64,000 nucleotides of DNA. It comes from Lingula anatina (lineage: Eukaryota > Brachiopoda > Lingulata > Lingulida > Lingulidae). Both the position numbers and the translations under genes were made by a program. The stretch is taken from assembly GCF_001039355.2 (NCBI RefSeq), contig NW_019773570.1, positions 147,390 through 211,389 of the forward strand. The letters run 5' to 3'. The stretch's first letter is position 1; each line of letters starts with the position of its first letter. Shown in pieces: positions 33,744-46,800 of the stretch. The notes below the pieces were generated by a model. It did no database searches and was not told the origin of the DNA. It saw only the letters and a list, made by a program, of their open reading frames with translations.

Positions 33744-34540
33744 GGGGGGAAAGGTTGTGTTAGAGGTTAAATAAAAACCCCTAAATATCTGGATTTAGAT
33801 TAATGTGACTGTTTTCTTTTCTTTTTTTTTCACTGTAGGCCAAAACTACAGAAGATACTGAAAATGCAGAAGGAACAGAGAAGAGCAGTGAAAGTCAACA
33901 AGTGGTGCCATGTGAACAGGACCTCCCTCCGACACCTCCTGTTCCGCCATCTTCCAGTGAGGAGTCAAGTTCTGCTCCTGCTCCATGCACAGAGGAAAAG
34001 AAAACCAAAGATGCTCAGACAATGACAGATTCTGAAGAAAATTTGCACTTACAAAATAAGAAATTTGAACGTTGTGATTCCACATTAGAATCAATCCCTC
34101 CACCTCCCCGCAATGCTAAAAACAAGAAAGGAAAACTGTATGACTTCTATGTTATTTACTCAGAAGAAGACTCGGACTGGGTGTCTTACCACTTATTGAC
34201 TACTCTGGAGGGCACGCAAGGGTTTAAGGGTTGTGTCAAAGAGAGAGATTTTATTCCAGGTACATTAATTCTTAAATCGATATTGGAAAGCATTGAAAAC
34301 AGCTTTAAAGTATTAGTTATATTTTCAAGCAGAAAACCGGACGACATGTATGAATATGAAGTGGATCAAGCTGTCTTGCAGAGACTTGACTCAAAACAGA
34401 ATTCTTTTATAATTCCAATTTGTAGAGAAAGCAAGACTGATGTGCCAAAAAAACTAAAAGATGTTAATGCATGTTTTATGGTGAGTGCCCACGATTGGGA
34501 AAAACTGGAACGAGCTCTGGATGATGACAATGCACAGTAA
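30019..34540 (+). CDS. TTC22-like TPR protein fused to a C-terminal TIR domain (5' exon missing)
   Basis: Exons 30019-32015, 33230-33322 and 33839-34540 (stop TAA) join in frame to 929 residues; the start codon lies in an upstream exon not found. Exon 1 encodes tetratricopeptide-type helices resembling vertebrate TTC22: LNLLGVLQYQDGKTNESIKS, NLNALANLEYVYRELS, then RRGRCLFEQGYMIAFDVN and PQLYANLAEISHFLGIN. A low-complexity linker rich in Glu, Ser and Pro (TPPVPPSSSEESSSAP) follows. The last about 140 residues are a TIR domain: box 1 YDFYVIYSEED and box 2/BB loop KERDFIPG, matching the RDxxPG of Toll-like receptors and MyD88-type adaptors. There is no signal peptide or membrane segment in the visible part, so a cytosolic adaptor or sensor is likely (inference). 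In exon 1 the frame stays open past the donor GTAAGT at 32016, but the downstream part looks intronic. Confidence 0.9.
32697..32861. mobile_element. Foldback element in intron of the TPR-TIR gene
   Basis: CACTTAAAAG at 32697 and CTTTTAAGTG ending at 32861 bound arms of nearly 60 bp. The cores TTCCCTGATGGTCTCTCTGC and its reverse complement pair perfectly. The loop is about 45 bp. Confidence 0.85.
33701..33742. repeat. (TG)n microsatellite
   Basis: A run of about 20 TG units in the last intron of the TPR-TIR gene, upstream of its pyrimidine tract. Confidence 0.95.
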
Positions 34541-34604
34541 TATGTTAGGAAAACATATGAACTATATGTTGATTATTGTGAGGGTTGAACTATTTGTGAT
34601 CAGT

Positions 34605-34866
34605 CAAACCCCCTGCGAAAATTTGTTTCATGTTATGTTCACTTACGGTTCTCAATCTCTTCTAGATCATTTGGTGTATTTTTTTTTTACAGTTTTAATG
34701 TTGTTCTGTAATGAATGTAACAGTTCAAGAACTGTTTTTGGGGGAGTCCTTCTGAATGTCCTAGGACAGTTTAAGAACATTTTTCATTAAACGAGAAAAA
34801 CATGTTCTAGGACAGACTGAGAACCGCAAGTGAATGTTAAATGAGACAAGTTTTCACAAGGGACTT
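34605..34866. repeat. Foldback in the 3'UTR region of the TPR-TIR gene
   Basis: About 34608-34668 and 34802-34866 are imperfect reverse complements over roughly 60 bp, for example TTCACTTACGGTTCTCA against TGAGAACCGCAAGTGAA. They begin about 65 bp after the stop codon, so the hairpin would lie in the mRNA tail. Confidence 0.75.
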
Positions 34867-35437
34867 CTTGTGAAGTTCTTTGTTGACTGGATGCAAAGAA
34901 TTTGAAATTAGAGAGCACCCAGACTGCAGAGAACAAGGAGATTACTAAAATTGATAACAGAAGCAAAAAGTTTATTGGACTTATTAATATTAGGATACCA
35001 GTATTCAGTTGAAATTTAAATGAGTACTGTTTTTCCCTTCAGAATAAGTTTTCCTGAAATTTTCATAAAAAATTGTGAAGAAATTTTAGACATCCTATCC
35101 ACTATAAAACAGATGACCAAAAATGATGACAGAAAATCGTATTTCATTGACAGTAGTAATGTGTTTCAGACAAAAGGTATTACAAAAGCTATTGAATCTA
35201 GGAAGCAGTTTGGCTCACCCTTTGTCCAAAAAAGGAGAAAATGTGCCTTCCACTGTTATTAGAAAAAAAAAAACCAAATGAAGTGGGATAATAATTATTT
35301 ACTCCTAATGTGATACTACAGGTGACTGAAACTTTTTGGGATTCAGTTATGTGAGCAGGTGCATAATTTTAGTTATTCACTGTTCATTGCAATGTGAACT
35401 GAAATGCTTTTTCTACAGTATTTAGTTCAGATAATGT

Positions 35438-35440
<3 letters not shown>

Positions 35441-35491
<51 letters not shown>
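35441..35491. repeat. (AT)n microsatellite followed by poly-T
   Basis: Pure AT run and then about 20 T, inside the first of two diverged direct copies. The second copy has a (TG)n at about 35737-35767. Confidence 0.95.
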
Positions 35492-35508
<17 letters not shown>

Positions 35509-35733
35509 GAGGGGGTTGGGGATGTCCACAGGACACATATCTTATTAGTTTACTTTATGATGACGTACTGCAAAGGACACAAACCTTTAGCAAAATGTGT
35601 TATAGGCATTTGATGCCATTATTAAAGTGGGATAATATTTACAATCTTGATGTGATGCTATTTTTTTGTGATCTGATGTTTTTTGACTGACAGTTAATTA
35701 GATACATGATGTTATAGTGTGTACGTTAGTGTG

Positions 35734-35773
<40 letters not shown>

Positions 35774-36546
35774 TATTGTCATTGCAATGTGAATTGAAAT
35801 GCTGCATTTTTAGCATTTTAGTCCAAATAATGTGGGATACATCAAATAGTATTTTAATGTATATTTTGTCAACAGGCAATCATCTCCTAATAGGTTTTTA
35901 TTTATTTTTACTTTTTGAGCTGAGGCAATGCCCACAGTATTACGTAAATGCACAAGTTCTGCAGGAACTAAAAGCTAGACTCATACAAGCCATTCAGTAA
36001 TGTATGTCTGTCTATGTGTCAGTTGTTTATAATGATTTGTGGTAATTACATGATTTTTTCAATGGAAGGATATTGTGAACTTTACAGAATACTGTTTTTT
36101 TTAAGCTGAAATTTCTTAAAATAAAAACATCCCTATTGAGAAGTAGCAACAAAATTAAAAAGCATGTTACTGTGCAATAAAAACACCACAAATGCTGTCT
36201 AGAAATATCATTTTTGTGACTATAAAATTATATGTCTGGAAGTTTGATCATTTTTGTCCATTGCAAAAGATCAAGTCATTACTGTAGTTTTTTTGCAATG
36301 CAGGCATGACAATGTGACAAATTTAAAATCTTTTTCTGCAAATTTTTGCAAGCAAGATTTTAACCTGCAGAGAAAGGCCACCAATTTGTTGGGCTGCTTG
36401 ATTAAAATTTCGTATTTTAAAGGGTAAAATGTGTCTTTTTGTATTTAATTAGGGTTAAATGAAATCTTGTCTGTAATACCTTGTCACAGTGGGTATGAGA
36501 GTAGCAAAAGTGACATTTCCTAATGTCAACAAGTATCTCCTTGCTG

Positions 36547-36560
36547 CCACCAGAGGGCAC
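36547..36560 (+). promoter_or_regulatory. CTCF-like motif
   Basis: CCACCAGAGGGCAC resembles the conserved bilaterian CTCF core CCACCAGGGGGCGC with two differences. It lies between two convergent genes. Confidence 0.35.
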
Positions 36561-36611
36561 TCTCTGGGATCGCTCCCAATGAGACTGTTACATTGATAGA
36601 TCTAACTTTGC

Positions 36612-36932
36612 AGGGAATCTTGCTGATTGCAATCAGATTTACACACCTTCTGGTGTTGAGTAGAGTCCAGAAATGCTTGTGATAATATGAGCATGTTGGA
36701 AAAGAGGCATGTTAATCTGATTGCATTCAGCAAGTTCCCCTAGTGTTGGATTGGTCAACTTAGAATGATAGCTCCATTGGGAATGGGCCCTTACAGAGGT
36801 GTACCCTCTACCAGGGCGAGTGATAGATTTTTTACAAATATTCACAGATATGTCTCTAGGTAGATGGATGGTCATTTAAAGTTCAACTCAGTGGAGTTGT
36901 AAAAAATCTATCACTCGCCCTGGTAGAGGGTA
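36612..36932. repeat. Two consecutive foldbacks
   Basis: First pair: 36612-36644 with 36708-36741 (core TTGCTGATTGCAATCAGATT, imperfect). Second pair: 36802-36837 with 36897-36932, 36 bp and exact, core CTCTACCAGGGCGAGTGATA. Together they look like one composite non-autonomous element. Confidence 0.8.
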
Positions 36933-37804
36933 ACAGAGGTGTTTGGCGCTTGTTTTGATGTCACAGAAAAGCACTGTCATTTTATAGATGAAGAAAATGT
37001 TGATGTTGGGTTCATATTAGGAGCAGAACTTTATTTTTAATTTGAAGATTGAACAATATTTGTTAATTATTTTTGTGCAGATTGTTCTATTCATAAAACT
37101 CAAAAACTTGCAAAGAAATGACCAGTGTAAGTTCTGTTTCACAGAGGATGATATTCATCATCTTATTATTAATTAGATGTTATCTGTAACATCTTTTTGT
37201 GAGATTTACATTTCTCTTAGTTATAGTCCTCTGTGGAGAATATCAAAGTTAGCTCTCATTTTGTTAACAGGTATATATTAATTGAAAAGATGATATCCTT
37301 ACTAAATTAGCTGTACAGAGTTCTCTTTATTTAATTTTTACTTTTAAAGATGATCATAGTGAAAATGATGTCTTGAGTTTATTGGTGCCAAAACTTACAC
37401 CATTCTTACAAATTTGACAATAAAATGAAAAATGATTGAAAGATGAGTTTTATACACAATAGCTTTTCCTTCCTCAAGTCTAAACTTCATTCGAAAGCGT
37501 GCATGATCCAAATGTCTGGTGGAAACCCTCACCAGTTATAGAACCAGTCCCTGTTATTGTTTGCACAGTCCAGACACTGCCATTAAATACAATAAAAGAA
37601 CATATTAAGTCTTTTTTTAATTAATAAGTATGTCATTTCCACTGCACATTACAATAAAACATAAGTGGATGTTTAGGATGTTATCTATTTTTATCATTTT
37701 CTTTCATTAATAGCACTGCACAAAGTACAGAGAAAGCTACTGCAGCCTCTGTTTTTATATCACGTCATTCTGAGCTTTCACTTTCAACTTTCTTTGGTTT
37801 AGTT

Positions 37805-40781
37805 TTAGGTGGAGAAGAGGCTGAGCTGTATCAGTGGAACAACTTTTAGAGTTGTGATGTCTGCTAGTACACCCTGAAATACAAAAAAAAAAAAAATCTT
37901 TAAATGAAGAAAATAAATTTACCATATGCATTGTGATAAAAAGTGCTTATAAAGTTAACACAACAAGAAAAAGTTATCTCAAAGTTATTCCAGACGAAAT
38001 ATTAAAATCAAATCATAGATGAAGACTGAAAAGATTTAAACTCTTTGAGCTCTAAAGAGTTTCAATGATAATCAAACATTTTGCATGTATGAGATATCAC
38101 ATTATTTTATAAATACTGATGCGTTAAAAATTAGAACGTGGTTATCTAAAGACCTACCTCCGCTGCAGAAGCTGTTCCAACCTGTAGGAGATTGGTCTTC
38201 CTAAATGAAAAAATTGCCACAGCTAACACTGAAAGAGGAAAAATGAAATAAAATATATTTTTCATTTGATTCCATTATCTGTTGCAGAAGAAAAAGCTGC
38301 CCATAAAAATTCGAATATTAGATATAATATTAGATAGAATATCACCTGTGAGTTGTAAGCTGGTATTCTGTCCCAGAACTTACCTGCCAGTATCTCCAGT
38401 GAGTTGTAAGCTAGTACTCTATCCCATAGCAGCAAGACCTGCTCACTATCAAGGTAACCTGAGAATGCTCGTATTAACCACTTAAATGCAATTCTCAGCC
38501 TAGAAAAGAAATATTACAACTTATAAAATCATACAAGTTTTACTTATGGGTAAAAAGTGATTAATCTTTTTGTAATGGTTTACTTTAAAAAAAAATCCAG
38601 ATATACTTACGGCTGAGCCTGTATGGTCTTTAAATGCAGAAATAACTGAGGTTCTTGTGATTGCAGTAGAGATTCAAACAATAGACACAAAGACACAATA
38701 CTCTGGAAAGACAAAGATGTATTCACAATACTTGACCAGATTTATCAAGCCACAATGTAAAAAAAATGCTGCATTTTATTTATGAAAGTAAATTCAAATT
38801 ATCAGTTTTGTACTTTAAGCTGAAGTTAACAATTTTTACAACCACTGTGCTATAAATAATACAAGATATGCAGAAAAGAAACATGACTTTGGGAAATTAA
38901 CAAAATTTGAAATGTGTTAGTATACCTTTAAAGATAACCTACCTGAGGATGAGAGGAGATCTGGTGAAGCCTGAAGAAATACCTCATGTAGAGCTCTCTG
39001 AATACGTAGTACAGGACTACTGGATCATCATAGATGTAGCACAGTGGAGCCACTGGAATACAAGACAAAACTGGACATTCTTTTATATGGAGAGATGTTA
39101 GGAAAGCTGCAAAATAATTCTACATGTTTGTGATCAACTTTGTCCACAGTGGTGATATTTATTGCACTGCACTGCACTCTCTGTCGATCATGAGTAAGGA
39201 TATTCTTCATAAAATTTGAAAAATGTGTTAATTGGGGATATGGTATACAAATTATTTATACAAAGTAAACTAAAAAAGCTTATCTTTAAAAAACAAAAGT
39301 TTTATTGTGGTGTAGTAAACAGTGCAAACAACCTCTGGTATATTTGTGTCCAATTTTTATTGTCATTTGTACATCCTTAACGAAAAATTCTTAGAGTATC
39401 CTATAAGATCCTATAGGATCCTATAGGAAATTGGGCTAATTTCCTATAGAATCCTATAGTAGAGATCCAGTAGGACTTTTTCATGAGGGATATGATGTAC
39501 AGTGCAGTGGGTGTTATTGGCAACAGTAGAGTCATGCTGATATAGACTGAGGTGAATTACCAGAGATCTCTGAAACACAGGGTGGTCTGAAAACGCCAGA
39601 CTATATATATCAAAATGTCAGTCTGGCTCCCTTGGGACAAACTACAGTGATGAAATTCAGCACAAGCCAAAGTGGACATGTTTGGGATTAGTTTCACCAG
39701 TGCTGACACCTATCTTCTGAGAATAGAGGCTAGTCCACAGTGATCACTGACACTGCTGACACCTATCTTCTGAGAATAGAGGCTAGTCCACAGTGATCAC
39801 TGACACTGCTGACACCTATCTTCTGAGAAAAGAGGCTAGTCCACAGTGATCACTGACACTGCTGACACCTATCTCCTGAGAATAGAGGCTAGTCCCCAGT
39901 AATCTCTGAGACTGCAGTGGACCAGAAACTCACCATACATAGCAAACCCGTGGAATGGAATAACACCATTGGGAGGATAGTGAACTGCAAACTCCTCCAC
40001 ACCTAGCTTGCCGCGGATGTATGACTTCGGGGGGTTGGCACTGCTGTGTTTAAAGTGGTCCAAGACTTGGGTATCTCGGGAAAAGGGGAATAAAACCTGG
40101 GGGATAAATGATATATTATATATATAATGTTGTTATGGTGCATTTTGGCCTTCAGATGCATTTTCTAACACACACTTACACACATAAACAGAAGAACAAA
40201 CAAATAAACAAAACCTGACATAATGAAAAATAAATAACTAGACACGAATTGTAATTGACAAATCAGAATTTCAAACAAATAAACAAATGAATGACGATAA
40301 TAATAATATTATAAATGAATAAACTGGGAATTTCAAAATGGAGACAATTTTAATGGTTGAATTTTTTCTGGATCAGCAATAATTACTTCAGGGGTATTAT
40401 ATATCATCACCAGTGCTTATCATCCTACAATAATACCACCAGATTTCTCAGAAGCAATTTTCAAGACATTAATTGAGTAACTATACCAATATAACAATAA
40501 ATCAAAAAGTCACATTTTCAAATCAAACGATTTCCCAGATAACACTACAGAGTCAATCAGAAATAATCTGGCTTACTAAAAAAAGATGAGATAATGCCGT
40601 TTGAGTGGACATGTACTAATACTGAGCAGAAAAATAGGAAAATACTTAAGATATTTTGATTGTTCAGAATATATCTCAGGTAATGAGAAGCAATGCCTGT
40701 GTAATGCTGTATTTAGTTGGATAGTTTTATGACAAAATGGCCGAAATTAATATATATTATTTAAGTAAACACATGATTAAC

Positions 40782-40828
<47 letters not shown>

Positions 40829-43800
40829 TACTGGATGTAATCAACTTTAATCAGTGCTAAAAATTATTCAATCAATAAATAATTTGTACCATGATGACAC
40901 AATAAAGTGGTAAAGAAATTCCATAATCACCAAAGTAAAATATTTTTGGAGAACTCATTAAGTTGTTAGACTCTCTGTCTGCAACGTGAAGATTATTTTT
41001 TTTTCTTTTAAGTCCCTGTATTGCCCCAAGTGCTTCTACAAACAAAACAATAATGAACTACTCCAAGGTTAATTAACTTATCTAAAAATTCTGAAGGATA
41101 CTGAAAATGTTTCACAACCAAAAAGATCATCTAGTTGGGACTGGGCAGGTACTCTTAGTAAAGCAATATACATGTACAGTAATTAAAATCTTACCTGATA
41201 AATGTAGTCTTCAAACACAAAATACTGGTCATCATTTGTAGCCGTCAGTTTAACATCCTGGATATAAAAAAGAAAAGAACTACTGTGACAGTTTATCAGA
41301 AGAAAAACATTTAAATATATGTATATGATTAATAACAGTGAAATGAAAAAAAATTAAATACTCTTTAAGAAGTATAATGATATATTATAATATTTTCTTT
41401 ACTCACCGCTACCAATTTCCCTGCCAATATTGAATATTACATTTAACATCATATTATTATGATATGAATGTACTTTTAGTATACAGGAAAGAACATGAAA
41501 ATGAATGACACTTAAAAATTAAATTGAATGCATCTCATAATTAATGCACTTTATTCTTAATATCGCTGTGATTGCTGTCTCCCAAACACCCCTCTCTCCC
41601 CTGAGTTAATGAGCTTAAACAACAGTAATTACAAATTATTCCATAAAGTCTGCACTGGGAATTAAATCACAGGTCAAGGCAATTAATCATTCTGTTGTTG
41701 AGTTTTTTTATCTGAGATTTTTAGTCACCCTCTTTACTCCCAGATGGAACAAAATACCCATGATTAATGTGTGTGAGAATGTCAAGCACTTATAACGATA
41801 ATGGTCTTCACTGATATTAGACAAAAGTGACAGAGTCAGGTCATTTCGGTGAAAAGGTCAAGGTCAGGGTCAAGGTCAGGATCAAGGTCAGTCTTGATTT
41901 TTATGACTTCACCGGAATCTGTGATGTCGAGAACTTAATTACTTGGTTGCTGACTGTGATAATCAGATGATCAAATGTCAAATATAATAACGACAGTCAT
42001 TAATTCTTCAACAGAACTGTCATGGCTGTATCCTATGGAATATATTCTGTGTGATTGTGGTAGACTGTTTGTTATCTTCTAATATGTTGTTTTGGGTCCT
42101 TTTTGACAAAATGATAAACATTTTTTTAAAAAATCAGGCTGCGTATTAAGCAGTGATGAGACTGCCATTTTGTGAAAAAATACATGGTGTGGGGTCCAGA
42201 CCCCCCTTCCAGTTATTATTATAGATCTGGATGGATCTAAAAAAAAAAAGATCCCCGAGTCCAGCTCACCTTATAAATGAGACTATCTACCAGGAGATCA
42301 TGCTGCACCACATAAGACTTCAGCTGCTCATAATATAACTGATCCTGAAAATATAATATATACAGTATTATCTTTGTTTATTACTTTCTTTTTCATTAAT
42401 TTCCATTTGCAATGTACTTAATCACCATTTCAGTGGCATATTTGTTTACATAAAAATTCTTCTTCTAAATTAGTATTTTAGAATGTGTTACTTCAAGGAA
42501 ATGTCATATAACACGTATGTGAAAATTGTAAAAACTGAAAATCCTGAAAAAGTAACTGGCAATATCTGAATGCATTTAGACCAAAAGCTTTAAAAAAATC
42601 AAAATGAATATACAGAACATCCTGAAGTCAGGCGTAACCCTGAAAACTTCCAACCATGATAGCATCATTAATAATTGATAATTAATTTTTTACTTTTAAG
42701 TTAGACCAGTCTATTCCTAATGGAAACAGGCCTTACAGCACATAAAAAGAAAAATACACTTCTCCACATTACACCAAGCTCCAAAAAGACAGAACCCAAT
42801 CAAAGTCAGATATCAATAAAGTATGATAACAAAATCATAACTCTCAATCACCACTCTGCATGTTGGAAGTCCAATAAGTTCTTCTTGACCAAGGCAAGAA
42901 ATTGATTATCTGTGACACTTGATTAAAAGAAGGCTGACAAATCACCTCCGTTCTAGCCCAATTACATCACAATTAGAGAGCTAATCCTCAGGAGGTCTAT
43001 CATCTATCAGACGATGTCATTTAAACTACTTTCTCCCTCAAACAGTCACTTAAAGTACGTCCATGCAGGAGGTATTGTATTCTCTGCATAACACTATTTC
43101 CCATCTCCAAATATGACTTTGCTGAACTGCCAACCAAAGATATAGTTTGTTTCAGCAAATATTTCACATAGACAAAAATTCAGTCGGCTGAAATGAGCAG
43201 AGTATTTCAAATAACAGATTGCAATAAATCATTGTACAATAATTTATTGTGTTTTTGATAGTATTTCTTCATTCAAAATAAATAAGTTGCCTTTCTGTTC
43301 ATGAAGAAGATATAATTTATATGTCTAGAGTTATCAATTTCAACAAATGGTCTATAGATAATAATCCGTTGCTCCTACTCAGCTGATGTAAATCATCAGA
43401 ATCATGATTTGTCTTTTTTAGCTGTTCTTACGTTCAACTGGCAACAATTGTCAATTTTGTTCATTATGTTTGCGGTGCAATTTCCCTCAGGTATTTCACA
43501 TCTTTTCGCTGATGTCGAGGTTACATTTTCAAATGTCTGTCAGTCTGTCTGTCATCTGTTTTCTTTGTAATTGCCCTGTAGCATTACTTCTAAGCTTTTC
43601 TGTTTGCAGACAAAGTGAATTAACTTATGCATAGATACAAACAAATATGTGAGCAAATCTGTTTTTTTAGATAATTCATTTTCAATCCAGAGTTTTCCAG
43701 TAAGGCAATAACCTTAGGCAAGAGTACGCCAAACATACTGCCACTCACTGTAATTGACCTTGAAGGTGTCATTCACCCTGTCTCCCCCCCCCCTCCCTCT

Positions 43801-46800
43801 AGACACAATACAATAAAGGTTAATCCCTTTCCATCTACATGATAATCAGCTATATCTTAGTCTGAGATACTCTTTAAGCTAAGGCAGAAGTGTACATCAC
43901 ACAGATCCAGGGATTCCTATATAACTACCACATACCTTTGATCCTCAAAAATTTACTGCTCCCCCCCTTACTCCAAATGGCCTTATACAGATTTCACCGA
44001 TGACAATCCTTTAAATCCAACAGAACTGTATACAATATATTTAGTTTTTTCCAACATATTTCCAATTCAACATATTTTTACATATTTTCAACATAAATTG
44101 CTATCAGCTCAAGAGGCTTAAATGTCCGTCACACCTACCGAATCAGCTAGGTTAAAGATAATTACCCCCTAACAGCTTTACTAGGTGTGTCAGACATTTA
44201 AGCTGGCCAAGTTGACAGCAATTTAGTTAGACTCCCCAGGGGGATAGATCGATCTAAATATCTGTGGGAATGGTCTCTAAGTATGGGCATCAATTCATCA
44301 GTAATGTTCAAATTTATGAATTGTATGGCAATGTATTTGGCCTAAGTCATAAGGAACAAAAAATTATGATTATATGAATGTGGTCTTTCAAATATAAGGG
44401 CATTTTTTTCATCTGACCACCTGTAATGACTTGTTAGTATTATAGAGCTTAAACAAATTAAGGAATATAAGGGAATTTAATAATGGTATAATTTCTGCTA
44501 ATATACCTTTATGGTCCTTTTGATATATAATCTAGACTCTATTTCATTCATTATCACACAACCTAATTCACTCTTCACAGGAAAATGCAACATCTTTTAC
44601 CATTCAAGTACTCATTCTCAAACAAGAAAAGAATGAACAAAAAAACTTAGGTAATAAATTCTTTATGCTATGTCCAATTACTGAAAAATGTCTGGATTTA
44701 TGAAACACATGAAAAACAAATCAAACTGTCCCTTGATGCCTATAACCACCATCCCCTAATGAGGATAAATGCCACTCAGTATTAACTCCCTGGCTACCAG
44801 CCTCAATATACATGTAACATGATCAACAGTCTATTCATTTGGCCTGATATTTCAATCACTTTAATTTCAGTGATCAAAGCAGAAAGAATTTACTTTCTGC
44901 TGGCACTTGGCAAGTCATCATGTTTGATCTGGAGATAGATAAAAACAACTGAGCTAAAGTAAATGAGACGGCGTAATTAGTTGATGTCTGAGTCCTTTTA
45001 GGTCATCTTACAAAGTCAAATTGGGTCTGAACATATTTCCTGAGCTTGCCAAATTAATTTGACAATAAAAAAAGAATGTGTCACCCCCCCCCCCAAGAAA
45101 CAGTACTAATCATCCTCATTGTCTGTTAATGTCTTTATGCTCTACAAATCATATAACTCAATCTTTTCATGAGGAAAATTATGAATTTTACAGATATTGT
45201 ATTTTTTCAAGTCATAAATTCAAGTCAAAAAAGTTAGAACATTCCTTTAGTATAATAGCAACAAAACTGATAAACAGGCTACCTTATAGGTCTATTGTAT
45301 ACAGAAAAAGCACTACAGATGTTACACAGAAAAATATTTTTAATGTTTTTAAAATTATGTACCTGAAAAATAAAAGAGGAAAATCCAGACATAGAGACAG
45401 TTATATTTGCCCCTGTAATTTTGCCACTGCGTCATCTTACATTGCCAAAGAAAATGAAATTAGGAAAGTGGCTTTCAGGTAAGAAAAACACTCTTAATTT
45501 TTCTTTGATGTCAATTGGCCTAATAATCACATTTGATATATGTCAGGGGATTTCGTTTACAGTCTTGTCCAATCAATATATTATGTAATACATGAGAATG
45601 TGTCTTTCTCCTTGTACCAGCTGTACGGAGAAATCAATGTGTGAGGGAAAAAAAAAACTGACTCAACAATGATTTTTACTTCTGCTACCGTATATTTAAT
45701 TTTAGTTTGAATCTCGAATACAATGTTTAGTCAAGTTGTATTTTGTGGAATCAGTGACATATTGCCTACATAATTAATTTTATACAATCATAACAATCCA
45801 GGTTTTCCCACAAGTTTAAAGCACTTCAAAACTTTTATGATAGTGTGAGTATGAAAGTATGTGTATGCATGTGCATGCGTAGGTGAGTCTGCGTGCATAA
45901 GCCGTGATTTTCGATTTCTCAGAAGACCCTGCTCAAAACAGACCACAGTCTACAAAACTATCTACATATATCATCTGGTAATGCCAAAGACTATTTTGTC
46001 CTGATGTACAATATCTTTATTTTTTTTTTGGTCTCTAAATGCATTTTTCATTGACCTGACGGATATTATGATCTCATACAATTCTACACATTTTATTTTC
46101 CATTTTGTAGGCAATGATGGATCAGAATCCAATTTCTCTAAATCCAAAATAAAACACTGACCACCTTTATACTAATCCATTTTGTTGCCAGGATATTAAC
46201 TGGCTGAAGTTAATTGAACAATTATCAAATTGAACTGCACCGGGGGCAAACTCGGGGAAGCAGCTTTTTAATTGATTGCTTAATTTGCCTTAAAACACGC
46301 TTTTGGTGAACCACATGTGCACACAAACATGGTCTTTGGGAAAAAAAAAACTTTTCAGTGTTTCTGTCCTTCAGGCCACAAAGAGCTAAGTGAGAACATT
46401 GCCCAGTAAATTGATAAAATGATAACATTTTACTCCTTTAGTGTCAATAGATCTAAGTAGGAATAGTGCCCAGTAAATTGATAAAATGATAACATTTTAC
46501 TCCTTTAGTGTCAATAGATCTAAGTAGGAATAGTGCCCAGTAAATTGATAAAATGATAACATTTTACTCCTTTAGTGTCAATAGATCTAAGTAGGAATAG
46601 TGCCCAGTAAATTGATAAAATGATAACATTTTACTCCTTTAGTGTCAATAGATCTAAGTAGGAATAGTGCCCAGTAATATTGATAACATTTTACTCCTTC
46701 ACTGTCAGTTTTACTGTCATTCCCCATAGGACTGCAAATAATACCACCAACACGTACATGTATGTTCACTTTGGTGCATAATGAAATCATTTTTTTTTTT

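Larger units (their letters stand above)
34867..37804. other. Region between convergent TPR-TIR and TBC1D19 genes
   Basis: No reliable exon. 35279-35440 and 35621-35850 are diverged direct copies (shared GTGGGATAATA, TTGCAATGTGAA, AATGTGGGATA), each followed by a simple repeat. Foldbacks lie at 36612-36932. Confidence 0.6.

Noticed and set aside
35020-35262. 80-codon frame downstream of the TPR-TIR gene, first taken as a further exon
   Set aside because: No splice sites fit and the TIR exon already ends in a stop; no recognised domain.
45078-45482. 134-codon frame in a TBC1D19 intron
   Set aside because: It begins with GTG. A faint resemblance of SFSIIATKLINRLPY to the tail of LINE polymerases is too weak to annotate.
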